This document shows positions 10,501 through 18,647 of a stretch of 64,000 bases of DNA, in pieces (the stretch's first letter is position 1; each line of letters opens with the position of its first letter). The translations under genes and the position numbers were made by a program. The stretch comes from Methylomonas sp. MK1. GTDB lineage: Bacteria > Pseudomonadota > Gammaproteobacteria > Methylococcales > Methylomonadaceae. The stretch lies in NCBI RefSeq assembly GCF_000365425.1, contig NZ_AQOV01000001.1:1550001-1614000 (forward strand). Reading direction: 5' to 3'. A model generated the notes under the pieces. The model searched no databases. It saw only the letters and a program-made list of their open reading frames with translations, and was not told the DNA's origin.

Positions 10501-10650
10501 GTCGGCGTGCAGCCGTTCGGCGGCATGGGCTTATCCGGCACCGGCCCGAAAGCCGGCGGCCCCCACTACTTGCAACGCTTCGCCAACGAACAAACCGTCA
10601 CCACCAACCTCACCGCCATCGGCGGCAATCCTTGGTTGTTACGGAAATAA
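7570..10650 (+). CDS. putA: Bifunctional proline dehydrogenase / delta-1-pyrroline-5-carboxylate dehydrogenase
   Basis: PutA oxidises proline to glutamate in two steps with substrate channelling. The FAD-dependent proline dehydrogenase barrel occupies roughly residues 80-460 (YRYSFDMLGEAALT, ISIKLSALYPRYE, RLVKGAYWDSEIK, QFATHNAYSV). The aldehyde dehydrogenase part follows (about 530-1020), with SPWNFPIAIFIGQIAAALAA, AFTGSGATA, the catalytic cysteine in GQRCSALRV and QPFGGMGLSGTGPKAGG. At 1026 residues it lacks the N-terminal ribbon-helix-helix repressor domain of enteric PutA, so transcription must be controlled otherwise. ATG 7570 with AGGTGA upstream is preferred over GTG 7546. Confidence 0.96.
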   Translation: MSNANRLAELRQRINQVFTQAEPQAISGLIATLGDYDSQAIGASSQALIEGVRTKHKQPSIFEAFLHEYSLSSDEGIVLMSIAEALLRIPDSDTQNLFLRDKLADADWYSHWLHSDSVAVNLASSALWMSGKMEALIRQRVFASLLSRLGEPLVRTAIKQAMQQMAQHFVIAEDITNAIAQAGRNPAYRYSFDMLGEAALTEDDAERYFAAYRHAIVTLAESADADLFANPGISIKLSALYPRYEPLQHRYAVPAISSKLLALVKLARAANISVTVDAEEAERLDMSLDIFAAVFNDTALAGWPGFGLAVQAYQKRAVTVIEWLATVAELQQRLIPIRLVKGAYWDSEIKRAQENGWDDYPVFSRKAASDLSYLACARLILSKPQAFYPQFATHNAYSVAAICEFGKGHPGFEFQRLHGMGSALYDELLNQRPIKCRVYAPVGNYRDLLPYLVRRLLENGANTSFINQIENPALSAAVLSGDPSAQLSQVDSEPLAVPSELFGAQRRNSQGLNLSNPEVLEQLQRDLAAMSDHNWQAAPLVAGRQVWGERHPVYSPYDRHSLVGEVVFSSPIDIKQALQQAASAFNAWRLCPVETRAGYLRKAADLLEQQRLEMTALCIREGGRTVRDALSEVREAVDLCRYYAACAVEQFAQPLRLPGPTGEDNQLFQVGRGVFVCISPWNFPIAIFIGQIAAALAAGNTVIAKPALQTSLTGMACVRLLLEAGIPENVLQFLPGDGAEIGRQLLSDERVAGVAFTGSGATAQFINRQLAERDSAIATLIAETGGQNVMIADSSAHQEQLVADALQSAFNSAGQRCSALRVLFLPEETAEDVIARLIGAMRLLRLGSPLDIATDVGPIIDRHALAKLLNHIEKLNREAKLLFQLPVPDDLINGCFFPPTLAEIPALSLLEQEVFGPILHIIRYPANELAKVVEAINASGYGLTLGIHSRINANMRYIQQHARVGNIYINRNMIGAVVGVQPFGGMGLSGTGPKAGGPHYLQRFANEQTVTTNLTAIGGNPWLLRK

Positions 10651-10827
10651 ACGTGGATTTTATGGCCTCGGTTCGCGAAACTTGGATTCCGCACCCTGCT
10701 AGATAGTGTAATTTTACAAAAATCGTTGTTAGTTTCTGCCTTTGAAGCCGAAAACTTCTAGTGTTAGTCTAGTAGCACAACCGGGTATGTCCCACTATCT
10801 CTCCATATCAATCAGAGCTTGGCGCTT

Positions 10828-13800
10828 ATGTCCAAAGAAAACAAATCCTCGCTGATTTCTCCAAACGTATTAAGTTTGCTCTTGATCATTCTGGGTGGCA
10901 GCCTGTTCGTCGGTCAAAGCCCCTTCAACGATTCCAGACCTAACAAAGCACCGATACCGCAGCAGCAAGCAGGGTTTAAATCGGACGTGGACGCGCGTTT
11001 GTGGCAAGACCCATTCGAAGCCATCGCCAACCAAAATTTAAACCGCGAGAATTATCAGCAATATAAAAACACTGAAGAAGTGATAAAAACCGTTCAAAAG
11101 CAGTTGGGTGAATTACGCGACACGCGGCAAATTGTGATGGCCACTCTGATGCCGAATGGTCACTATCAGGAAGACGTAGAAACCCGCCGGCGTATTCGCT
11201 ATGCGGTGCTGTCCGGACTCACGGCCGACCAAAACAACGAGTATGGGCCAAGTGACGCGGAGCATATTGGCTACGTCAATTACCGGCTTAACGATACCAG
11301 TACCTTAATCGCCTTCGAATCTCTGGTGTGGAAACCCAATCCAGTGTACTCACTTCGGGATGACGATAAACATCCGCCGATCTTAGTGTTATACCTGGAC
11401 AACAAGCTGTTCGGCTATCAGCCGCTACGCGACTTGTTCGAGAATCTCCGCAAGATTTATCTGAAAAACAGTCAATTCAATCTGGAATTCAATGTGCTGG
11501 GGCCGGCGACTTCTGATGAATTGCAAACCATGGCTCGGGCAGTCAAGCCGGCCGCTAAATCCGATGGAAAACCCTTATTTCGAATGTATTCGCCTCGAGC
11601 GACAGTCGATGAAGGTAAATTGCTGTTTGGCACCAGAACCCCAGATAGGAATGAACCAACCAATTTGACCGAGCATTTCGGAGCTGGCCTGCCTTTTATT
11701 CGTACAACTGCTACCGACAGCCAGTTAGCCACGGCCTTGAGTAAGGAATTGGCACTACGCGGCGTCCGAATCGGCAACCGCGCCAAGTTGGCTAATTCCA
11801 CTAAGCACGTGGTATTGATTTCCGAAACCGAATCATTGTATGCCTACCATATAGGCACCACATTTGCGGATGCCTTAGTCAAGACCGCTATGAACGGGGA
11901 AAATCCGGCTACGGATTGCGATGGGCAATTAACTCCAAAATCAGACTGCCTACGCCAATACGTACACCAATACACTTATTTTCGCGGATTGGACGGCAAA
12001 ACGCTGCGAGGCCAAAGCTCACCGATTACCGCAACTAAGTCCGGCGACAATGAATCCAGTAATTCCTCCGAGGCATCGAAAGCCATGGAACATGCCGACG
12101 GCGATAGTCAATTCGACTACATGCGCCGGCTGACCAATCAGATCCAAGACATAGAAGAGAAGCTTGAAGACAGCAACCACAGCATTGGCGCCATCGGGGT
12201 CCTAGGTAGCGATGTCTACGACAAACTATTGGTACTGCAAGCACTACATGCGAAGTTTCCTGACATTTGGTATTTCACGAACGTCATGGATGCCCGGTTT
12301 TTACACCCAGATCAAAACGAGTGGGCGCGGAACCTGATTGTGGTATCCAGTTTCGGCTTACAACTGCCACAGGAATTGCAACACGGCATTCCGCCATTCC
12401 GCGACAGTTACCAAACCGCCTATTTTTTAGCCGCGCAAATGGCATTATGGGACTCCAATCCCGCTTCCTCTGAGCCGGCGTCGTTAACGGAAATATGCAA
12501 TACCATAGACAGTCAAATCCTATTAGACCAAACAGTGTTCAGCCACCCAGCGATACACGAAATCGGTCGTACCAAGGCATTCCCGCTCAGCCATGCGAAT
12601 TCCGAACCTCAAACCAGACGTAAGGATTGCAAGGTGCTTGGCCCTATGGCCAGATTTATCCAGGCAGCCGACAACACTAGGGATAAGGCCCGAAGAATGG
12701 ACATCGAGCAGCAACCATTATTAGCGGATCAACCCTTTTTAAAGTTTTTCCGTATCGCGCTGAAAATTCTAATCTGCGCCTTGTTGTTTGCCTGCCTATG
12801 GCTTTATTTTCTTCGTAAAATAAAAATCGCGGATGCTGCCAAACTGCCGGTAGAAGTCAGCGTACTAAGTTTGCAACGAACTTGGCTGCTGTTTTGTCTG
12901 TTAGTGGGTTGCGGATTAACGGCATTCGTGCTGAACACTGAACAGACCGAACCTATAGCGCTAATAGAGGGTGTCAGTATGTGGTCAACTGAGGCGATCC
13001 GATTTGCGGCGCTGGTGGCGACGGTGTTTTGGGTAATCGAAACCGTCAAGTTTCCGCGGTTATTTTGGGAACGGCTGAATTTCAGCGGTAAGTTTGGTGT
13101 GTCTGCTGACAATCGTTGCTATGCGCATGATCAATCATTACAAAAACGACTTGAACGAAACTTGAGTGTGGGTAGAGTTGGCATCTTGACGCTAGCAGCC
13201 TGGCTACTCACCTTTGCCATAATTCTGTCACTGGGCGTACCGTTTACACCTTATCGCGGCGAGTTTGTCTATCACCTCGACTTTATATTGTTACGATTGG
13301 TGTTAGTCCCGACCTATTTGTTTTTGATGATTAGCGTCACCGAAGCAGCGCAAGCGATCATCCAGTTTATCCGCTCCATCCCACGTGCCGAGCCCTGGCC
13401 GGTATCGATGACGGAAGAATATCGCGCCACGCTGAATATCGATAACGCTTACCTTCAGGATTGGGTGACGATCCGTCTAGTGGGCGATATGACGCAACAA
13501 GCCAGCCGCCTGATCTCTTACCCGCTATTCGCTGCGGCCCTTATGGTGTTGGCACGAATGAGTTATTTTGATAACTGGCATACACCGCCCGGATTGTTGA
13601 TCGTGATCGGCGTTTGCATCGCCTATTTGTTCTATTGTGATTTTCGCCTAAAAGCAGTGGCGGATAAAACCGAACACGAATCTCTGAAAAATCTGCGCCG
13701 CCTGTCCATAGCCAATCAAGGTAACGCCGACAACCCTCCACTAGCCGGCAAACTGGCAAGTCTGTCTGACTTGGCTGAACGCTATGCCGAGGACACTTAT

Positions 13801-13908
13801 AAGCCTTTTGTACAACGCCCCATTTTTCAGGGCGTGTTGTTAATCATTATGGCCGCCGCCATCGGCTACACCGACTACTTATCGATCGTGTTGAAGGTGC
13901 TTGGCTAA
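10828..13908 (+). CDS. Large unknown membrane protein with probable periplasmic-binding-like domain
   Basis: A 1026-residue protein of no family I can name. One N-terminal hydrophobic segment (NVLSLLLIILGGSLFVG) anchors a soluble region of about 590 residues. Then come roughly eight membrane segments from about residue 625 to the end (for example ILICALLFACLWLYFL and GVLLIIMAAAIGYTDYLSIV). In the soluble part, VVLISETESLYAYHIGTTFADAL and IGAIGVLGSDVYDKLLVLQALHA, then LHPDQNEWARNLIVVSSFGL and FRDSYQTAYFLAAQMAL, read like strands and helices of a type 1 periplasmic-binding fold. A sensor or transporter role is inference. ATG 10828 is preferred to TTG 10819. It sits between putA and a ParB-like gene. 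Confidence 0.8.
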   Translation: MSKENKSSLISPNVLSLLLIILGGSLFVGQSPFNDSRPNKAPIPQQQAGFKSDVDARLWQDPFEAIANQNLNRENYQQYKNTEEVIKTVQKQLGELRDTRQIVMATLMPNGHYQEDVETRRRIRYAVLSGLTADQNNEYGPSDAEHIGYVNYRLNDTSTLIAFESLVWKPNPVYSLRDDDKHPPILVLYLDNKLFGYQPLRDLFENLRKIYLKNSQFNLEFNVLGPATSDELQTMARAVKPAAKSDGKPLFRMYSPRATVDEGKLLFGTRTPDRNEPTNLTEHFGAGLPFIRTTATDSQLATALSKELALRGVRIGNRAKLANSTKHVVLISETESLYAYHIGTTFADALVKTAMNGENPATDCDGQLTPKSDCLRQYVHQYTYFRGLDGKTLRGQSSPITATKSGDNESSNSSEASKAMEHADGDSQFDYMRRLTNQIQDIEEKLEDSNHSIGAIGVLGSDVYDKLLVLQALHAKFPDIWYFTNVMDARFLHPDQNEWARNLIVVSSFGLQLPQELQHGIPPFRDSYQTAYFLAAQMALWDSNPASSEPASLTEICNTIDSQILLDQTVFSHPAIHEIGRTKAFPLSHANSEPQTRRKDCKVLGPMARFIQAADNTRDKARRMDIEQQPLLADQPFLKFFRIALKILICALLFACLWLYFLRKIKIADAAKLPVEVSVLSLQRTWLLFCLLVGCGLTAFVLNTEQTEPIALIEGVSMWSTEAIRFAALVATVFWVIETVKFPRLFWERLNFSGKFGVSADNRCYAHDQSLQKRLERNLSVGRVGILTLAAWLLTFAIILSLGVPFTPYRGEFVYHLDFILLRLVLVPTYLFLMISVTEAAQAIIQFIRSIPRAEPWPVSMTEEYRATLNIDNAYLQDWVTIRLVGDMTQQASRLISYPLFAAALMVLARMSYFDNWHTPPGLLIVIGVCIAYLFYCDFRLKAVADKTEHESLKNLRRLSIANQGNADNPPLAGKLASLSDLAERYAEDTYKPFVQRPIFQGVLLIIMAAAIGYTDYLSIVLKVLG

Positions 13909-14076
13909 CAGGGCAATTCCATTTTAGGCCGTTAGCATCTCCGGCAAGAGGACCTACGCGATTGAATTTCGTATAAAAAAATGCGATGGTGGTACCGTAA
14001 ATCCAGCGTTAGTAAGATATTGGCTTAAGCTCGCTTAAGTCTTTTTATAGACACCTGACAACCCAGAGAACCGCCT

Positions 14077-14871
14077 ATGCTCGCTACCAAACGCTACGAA
14101 TATTTACCCATCGATCAGATTGAATTTCATCACACGCTCACCAACCATAGAGAACTGGATCGGGCCAAGGTCGCGCATCTGGAAAAAGACATCGTGGTCA
14201 ATGGCCTGTTCGAGCCGTTGGTGGTTTGGGAGCGTAACAACCGCGAATATTATCTGGTCGGTGGCTTTCATCGCATGGAGGCCATTCAAGGTATTCGCCG
14301 CGCCAATCCCGGCTATTTCGACAGAGTGGACGTCAGAATCGTCACCGGCGACCCGGATGAAATCAAGGCGCTGAATCTAAAACTGAATTCCGACCGCGTC
14401 GACACCCGCATCACCGATTATTTCCAGACCGTGATTTACTTGAACAATGCCAACTGGTCCAGAGAGCGCATCGCCGAATTCTTCGACAAAAGTGTCAGCT
14501 GGATCGACGACATCATTCGCTACGCCCCGCTGACCACGGAAGCAATGCGCGAAAAACTGGCCGGCGGCGAGTTGTCCTGGGCCAGGGCGCGCGACATCTT
14601 GCGCAAAGCCTTAAACGCGCCACCCGGCAATGAAAAAGACATTATCGAAAGCGAACTGTCCCGACCCGCGCAGCCGGTTGCCAAACCCCTACCCTTCCAT
14701 ACAACGATCAAACGTTTATCCAGCTCAGTTAAAGCCGATCCCAAACGCACGTTTAAAGTCAGCACCCAGGATATTTACGCCTTGGTGCTGACCTTGCGCG
14801 GCAAAAACGTCGATCAGGAGGCCATCGAACGGGTGCGTAAAGCGTTTCCTATTTTGTGGGACGATGAATAG
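14077..14871 (+). CDS. ParB/Srx-fold nuclease-like (ParB N-terminal domain) protein
   Basis: The 264-residue protein begins with a ParB N-terminal domain (about 5-105). It carries YLPIDQIEFHHTLTNHRELD, LEKDIVVNGLFEPLVVW and the GGFHRMEAI motif, which corresponds to the CTP-binding GERR.xA motif of ParB. A helical HTH-like part follows (WSRERIAEFFDKSVSWIDDIIRYA, about 130-155), then a linker and a C-terminal domain. There is no ParA partner and no obvious parS site, so a chromosome-partition role is not supported; it may be an orphan regulator. Confidence 0.8.
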   Translation: MLATKRYEYLPIDQIEFHHTLTNHRELDRAKVAHLEKDIVVNGLFEPLVVWERNNREYYLVGGFHRMEAIQGIRRANPGYFDRVDVRIVTGDPDEIKALNLKLNSDRVDTRITDYFQTVIYLNNANWSRERIAEFFDKSVSWIDDIIRYAPLTTEAMREKLAGGELSWARARDILRKALNAPPGNEKDIIESELSRPAQPVAKPLPFHTTIKRLSSSVKADPKRTFKVSTQDIYALVLTLRGKNVDQEAIERVRKAFPILWDDE

Positions 14872-15021
14872 TTCGATAACAGGAAACTAGCCATTCCTGA
14901 ATTGTCATAAAACCATTTGCCCGCGTCAGCTAAGATAAGTTTGACTGGAACAATCCTCCGCTTAGCGAATCATAAGCGGGGGAAACTTTGGGAAATTCAA
15001 TGCTGAAATAATGTGTTAGCA

Positions 15022-16056
15022 ATGAAAAATCTTATTTTGAAAATAGTGAACGCTCGCAAACCGTATCGGAAACGCATGCCGCCGTTGGCTGGCGTATTGC
15101 TGCTCTCGCTGAGCGGCTGTATGCCGATGAGCTATCCACCCGGCGCTAAGACCAATACCGCGCAGCTGGGCGAGAATACTTTTCTAACCGAAGACGGCGC
15201 CAGTCTACCGCTACGCCGCTGGCTGCCAGACACCGAACCCAATGCAGTGATCATCGCGCTGCACGGCTTTAACGATTACAGCCACTTCTTCGATGCGCCG
15301 GGCAACTATTTCAGCAAACTCGGCATCGCCTGTTTCGCTTACGACCAACGCGGTTTTGGCGCAGCACCACAGCGCGGCTTGTGGGCGGGCAGCGAGGCTT
15401 ACGCACAGGATTTAAAACAATTAACCCGCCTGCTGAAACAGCGCTACCCGAACAAACCGCTTTACCTACTGGGCGAAAGCATGGGCGGCGCTATTGTGAT
15501 TACCGCCGTACAGCAGGACGATATGCCGGATGTGGCCGGCATCATCCTCGCCGCGCCGGCGCTATGGGCCAGGTCGACCATGCCTTGGTATCAAACCAGT
15601 TTACTGTGGACGCTGGCGCACAGCATGCCCTGGCTGACCTTGACCGGCAGCGGGCTGGAGATTATGCCTTCGGATAATATCGATATGCTGCGGGCGATGG
15701 GCCGCGATCCGATGGTGATCAAAGCCACCCGCGTGGAAACGGTATACGGATTAACCAACCTGATGGACACTGCCTTCGACAGCGCCGGCTCGCTACGGGC
15801 GCATACGCTGATGCTGTACGGCGAGAAAGACGAAGTCATCCCCAAGGAGCCGACTTATGCTTTCTTGCAGCAAATGCTGACCACCGATACAGCGGAAAAA
15901 ACCGTGGCTATTTACCAGAACGGTTACCACATGCTGCTCCGCGATCTGCAAGCCCCTACCGCCTGGCAAGACATCGTGGCCTGGATTAAATCCGGCCCGA
16001 ACCAGCTGCCTTCCGGTGCGGATAGCCGCGCCCGGCAATTGTTAAGTAAAGGCTAA
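15022..16056 (+). CDS. Alpha/beta hydrolase, lysophospholipase-like lipoprotein
   Basis: An esterase of the monoglyceride lipase/lysophospholipase (Hydrolase_4) type, 344 residues. A basic N-region (KPYRKR) and the lipobox LLSLSGC near residue 36 predict an envelope-anchored lipoprotein. The fold markers are ALHGFNDYSHFFD (oxyanion HG), YDQRGFGAAPQRG, the nucleophile elbow LLGESMGGAIV, the acid in YGEKDEVIPKE and the catalytic histidine in NGYHMLLRD. The substrate is probably a membrane glycerolipid breakdown product. The start could also be GTG 15013 or ATG 15076. Confidence 0.88.
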   Translation: MKNLILKIVNARKPYRKRMPPLAGVLLLSLSGCMPMSYPPGAKTNTAQLGENTFLTEDGASLPLRRWLPDTEPNAVIIALHGFNDYSHFFDAPGNYFSKLGIACFAYDQRGFGAAPQRGLWAGSEAYAQDLKQLTRLLKQRYPNKPLYLLGESMGGAIVITAVQQDDMPDVAGIILAAPALWARSTMPWYQTSLLWTLAHSMPWLTLTGSGLEIMPSDNIDMLRAMGRDPMVIKATRVETVYGLTNLMDTAFDSAGSLRAHTLMLYGEKDEVIPKEPTYAFLQQMLTTDTAEKTVAIYQNGYHMLLRDLQAPTAWQDIVAWIKSGPNQLPSGADSRARQLLSKG

Positions 16057-16160
16057 AAGCCTTTTCACTGGCAGACGCGCGCAGAATCTCGATCAAACGA
16101 CCGTAAGCGCGGTTGGGGAGATGGCGTTTGGAACTGTTAAACTGCGACGTAATTATTAAC

Positions 16161-16203
16161 CTGGCCCTTGAATATTGTCGCTCCCGCGCGGGCGGGAACC
16201 CAT
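16161..16203 (+). repeat. Dispersed palindromic repeat (copy 1)
   Basis: The segment holds GAATATTGTCGCTCCCGCGC followed by GGGCGGGAACC, a short stem-loop. The reverse strand at about 51146-51187 contains the same core (CAATATCGTCGCTCCCGCG...GGCGGGAGA), preceded in both by GGCCCT. It looks like a REP-type intergenic element. It lies just upstream of xthA. Confidence 0.7.
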
Positions 16204-16221
16204 AAATCCCAACCACTATCC

Positions 16222-16998
16222 ATGCTCCGTATCATCTCCGCCAATCTAAACGGCATTCGTTCGGCAACCAGAAAAGGTTTTTACGACTGGTTAGACACCC
16301 AAACCCCCGATTTTGTATGCCTACAAGAACTTAAAGCCCAAGCCGGCGATATGACAGCCGAGATGCTCACACCGAACGGCCTGCACGGTTATTTTCATTA
16401 TGCCCAAAAGAAGGGCTACAGCGGCGTCGGTATCTATAGCAAACAGCCGGCTGATAAAGTGATTGAAGGCTTGGGGCATGCCGACATCGATAGCGAGGGC
16501 CGCTATCTGGAAGTGCAAGTCGGTAATCTATCGGTAATTTCCTTGTATCTGCCGTCAGGCTCCAGCAGCGAGGAGCGACAAACCGTTAAATACAGCGTGA
16601 TGGAACGCTTCTACCCGCATCTTGCCGAACTGAAAGCCAGCGGCCGGGAAGTGGTGATTTGCGGCGACTGGAATATCGCTCACAAAGCAGCCGATTTGAA
16701 AAACTGGTGCGGCAATCAGAAAAACTCCGGTTTTTTACCGGCGGAAAGGGCCTGGATGACCCAAGTTTACGATGAGTTGGGCTGGGTGGACGTCTATCGC
16801 CGTCTGCATCCGGACGCTACCGACGCCTGCTACACCTGGTGGAGCAATCGCGGCCAGGCTTGGGCTAAGAATGTCGGTTGGCGCATCGATTATCAAGTCG
16901 CCACGCCGGGCATTGCCTGCCGAGCGCAGTCAACCAGCATTTTTAAAGAGCAACGCTTCAGCGACCATGCGCCGTTGATCGTCGATTACGCTGACTAG
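16222..16998 (+). CDS. xthA: Exodeoxyribonuclease III / AP endonuclease
   Basis: A DNA repair enzyme of the EEP fold that cuts 5' of abasic sites and degrades 3' ends. The sequence shows ISANLNGIRSA, the metal-binding glutamate in CLQELKAQ, YSGVGIYSK, GDWNIAHKAADLKN, and the C-terminal WRIDYQVATPGI and FSDHAPLIVDY with the catalytic Asp-His. The length of 258 residues is typical. ATG 16222 matches the family N-terminus (MLRIISANLNG); the in-frame codons before it read through the palindromic repeat. Confidence 0.95.
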   Translation: MLRIISANLNGIRSATRKGFYDWLDTQTPDFVCLQELKAQAGDMTAEMLTPNGLHGYFHYAQKKGYSGVGIYSKQPADKVIEGLGHADIDSEGRYLEVQVGNLSVISLYLPSGSSSEERQTVKYSVMERFYPHLAELKASGREVVICGDWNIAHKAADLKNWCGNQKNSGFLPAERAWMTQVYDELGWVDVYRRLHPDATDACYTWWSNRGQAWAKNVGWRIDYQVATPGIACRAQSTSIFKEQRFSDHAPLIVDYAD

Positions 16999-17443
16999 TC
17001 GCCAATCGACAAGTGCACCGAATTAGCGACACAGCTCTTCGATTGACGCACCAGCCTGGTTACTCGTGCTGACAGGCGCACCAATTCAGATCAAAGTTTG
17101 TCATCGACAGGGAAATACCCTATAAAAATCACATCGCCCAAGACCCCCAACCGGTTTATTAACCAGCTCCCTCAACCCATGGTGCGGTCATTTCCGCAGA
17201 CACAGGGGCCAGCATACTTGATGCAAACGGCTAGACTTGACCGCTATCACCCTGGAACTTCGCTTGACTCAATTCAAACTCACTAGCACCAATATAGTGC
17301 AGACATATAGCGCATAGCCGAGTATCGGAGTTTGCTGATAGGCTTCTCAAACATTTTTGCCGCTGTGATCGATATTGATCCTATACCAGCGCATAAGGCT
17401 TAAAGCCGGGATAGTGATAAAAACCCCAGCCCTAGCCCACCTT
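16999..17443. other. Intergenic stretch upstream of the ntrB control region
   Basis: No convincing gene is seen in this 445-base part of the 590-base gap between xthA and ntrB. A 62-codon reading at 17098-17286 has no ribosome site and no protein-like composition. The functional signals recognised lie further right (17444-17556). Confidence 0.6.
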
Positions 17444-17460
17444 TGCACTAACATGAACCA
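17444..17460 (+). promoter_or_regulatory. Candidate NtrC-binding site (distal, weaker)
   Basis: The sequence TGCACTAACATGAACCA matches the left half of the NtrC dyad (TGCAC...GTGCA) well and the right half poorly. Its centre is 31 bp upstream of the centre of the stronger site, about three helical turns, so both would face the same side of the DNA. Confidence 0.55.
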
Positions 17461-17474
17461 TCAATTCGGGCGAA

Positions 17475-17491
17475 CGCACTTATATTGTGCA
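17475..17491 (+). promoter_or_regulatory. Candidate NtrC-binding site (proximal, strong)
   Basis: CGCACTTATATTGTGCA differs from the TGCAC-N7-GTGCA dyad at one base. It lies about 85 bp upstream of the predicted sigma-54 start, a usual enhancer distance. Confidence 0.75.
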
Positions 17492-17541
17492 TTCGAGCTG
17501 TTTTTTACCCGGTAAATGGGCCGATAAGGCAACTTTAGGCT

Positions 17542-17556
17542 TGGCGTACAAATTGC
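17542..17556 (+). promoter_or_regulatory. Sigma-54 (-24/-12) promoter of ntrBC
   Basis: TGGCGTACAAATTGC has the invariant GG (-24) and GC (-12) at exact spacing, and matches TGGCAC-N5-TTGC except for AC to GT. Transcription would start near 17568, about 24 bases before the GTG start of ntrB. Together with the two upstream NtrC-like sites, this suggests that phosphorylated NtrC activates its own operon. Confidence 0.8.
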
Positions 17557-17591
17557 TTATTCACTATAACCCTTAAAACTTAAATTAACCC

Positions 17592-18647
17592 GTGCACAAA
17601 AAGATACTGGATCACTTAAACGAAGCAATCCTGCTGTTCGACAAGGACTTGCGCCTGACCTATATCAACCCCGCCGGCGAGATGCTGCTTGCCGACAGCG
17701 CCAAACATTTGCTCGGCCAAACGGCGCACAAACTATTCAAAACCGCGCATAACACCCTATTTAACGATTTGTTGCCGCGTTTGTATTTGCTGGAGCCGCT
17801 GGTCGATAGAGAATTAATCCTAGAGCGGCTAAGTCAATCGATTACGGTTAACCTAAGCGCTACACCTTTGCTCGAGGACGGAAAATTAAGCGAAATCCTG
17901 ATCGAACTGCAACAGGTAGACCGGCATTTACGCATTACCAAGGAAGAACAATTGCTGGCCCAGCAAAACACCAGCCGCATGTTGGTGCGCGGCTTGGCGC
18001 ATGAAATCAAGAATCCGCTGGGCGGTTTACGCGGCGCGGCGCAATTGCTGGACCTGGAACTGCAAGATCCTGAATTAAAGGAATATACGCAAATCATTAT
18101 CGCCGAGTCCGACCGCTTGCAGGATCTAATGGACAAAATGCTCGGCCCCAACAAACCCGCGCATAAAAGCCAGCTGAATATTCACGAAGTACTGGAACGC
18201 GTCCGACATCTGGTCACGGTAGAAGCCGCCCACGGCATTATGCTGCATACCAATTACGACCCGAGCATCCCGGAGATTTTCGCCGACAAAAACCAGCTGA
18301 TCCAGGCCATTCTGAATATCGTCCGCAATGCCGTGCAGGCAGTACAGAACCACGGTGTGATTACCATGAAAACCCGGGTGCAACGGCATATGACCATAGG
18401 GCGCAAACGCTACAAGCTGACCGTCAAAATCGATATTATCGATAACGGTCCGGGCATCAAGCCCGAGCTGATGGGACAGATTTTTTATCCGATGATCACC
18501 GGCCGCGCCGAGGGTACCGGACTTGGCCTGTCGATTGCTCAATCTTTGATCAACCAGCATAACGGCTTGATTGAATGCGAAAGCGAGCCGGGCAATACCG
18601 TATTTTCCATCTACCTACCTTTGGAGACGAATCATGCAAATACCTGA
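17592..18647 (+). CDS. ntrB: Nitrogen regulation sensor kinase NtrB (NR(II))
   Basis: This cytoplasmic histidine kinase/phosphatase controls NtrC in response to PII. A PAS domain occupies about 1-110 (LNEAILLFDKDLRLTYINPAGEMLL). The phosphoacceptor His lies in RGLAHEIKNPLGGLRGAAQLL (about 137-157), and the HATPase has DKNQLIQAILNIVRNAVQAV, IDNGPGIKPEL and GTGLGLSIAQSLI. The start is GTG. It overlaps ntrC by 14 bp. No glnA precedes it, unlike the enteric glnA-ntrB-ntrC order; it has its own predicted sigma-54 promoter instead. Confidence 0.95.
   Translation: MHKKILDHLNEAILLFDKDLRLTYINPAGEMLLADSAKHLLGQTAHKLFKTAHNTLFNDLLPRLYLLEPLVDRELILERLSQSITVNLSATPLLEDGKLSEILIELQQVDRHLRITKEEQLLAQQNTSRMLVRGLAHEIKNPLGGLRGAAQLLDLELQDPELKEYTQIIIAESDRLQDLMDKMLGPNKPAHKSQLNIHEVLERVRHLVTVEAAHGIMLHTNYDPSIPEIFADKNQLIQAILNIVRNAVQAVQNHGVITMKTRVQRHMTIGRKRYKLTVKIDIIDNGPGIKPELMGQIFYPMITGRAEGTGLGLSIAQSLINQHNGLIECESEPGNTVFSIYLPLETNHANT

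Noticed and set aside
14030..14046. CTTAAG-CTCG-CTTAAG followed by T-rich DNA as a terminator before the ParB-like gene.
   Set aside because: The stem is six AT-rich pairs with an interrupted T tract; too weak to call.
17098..17286. 62-codon reading in the gap before ntrB.
   Set aside because: No ribosome site, not protein-like, and better explained as upstream regulatory DNA.
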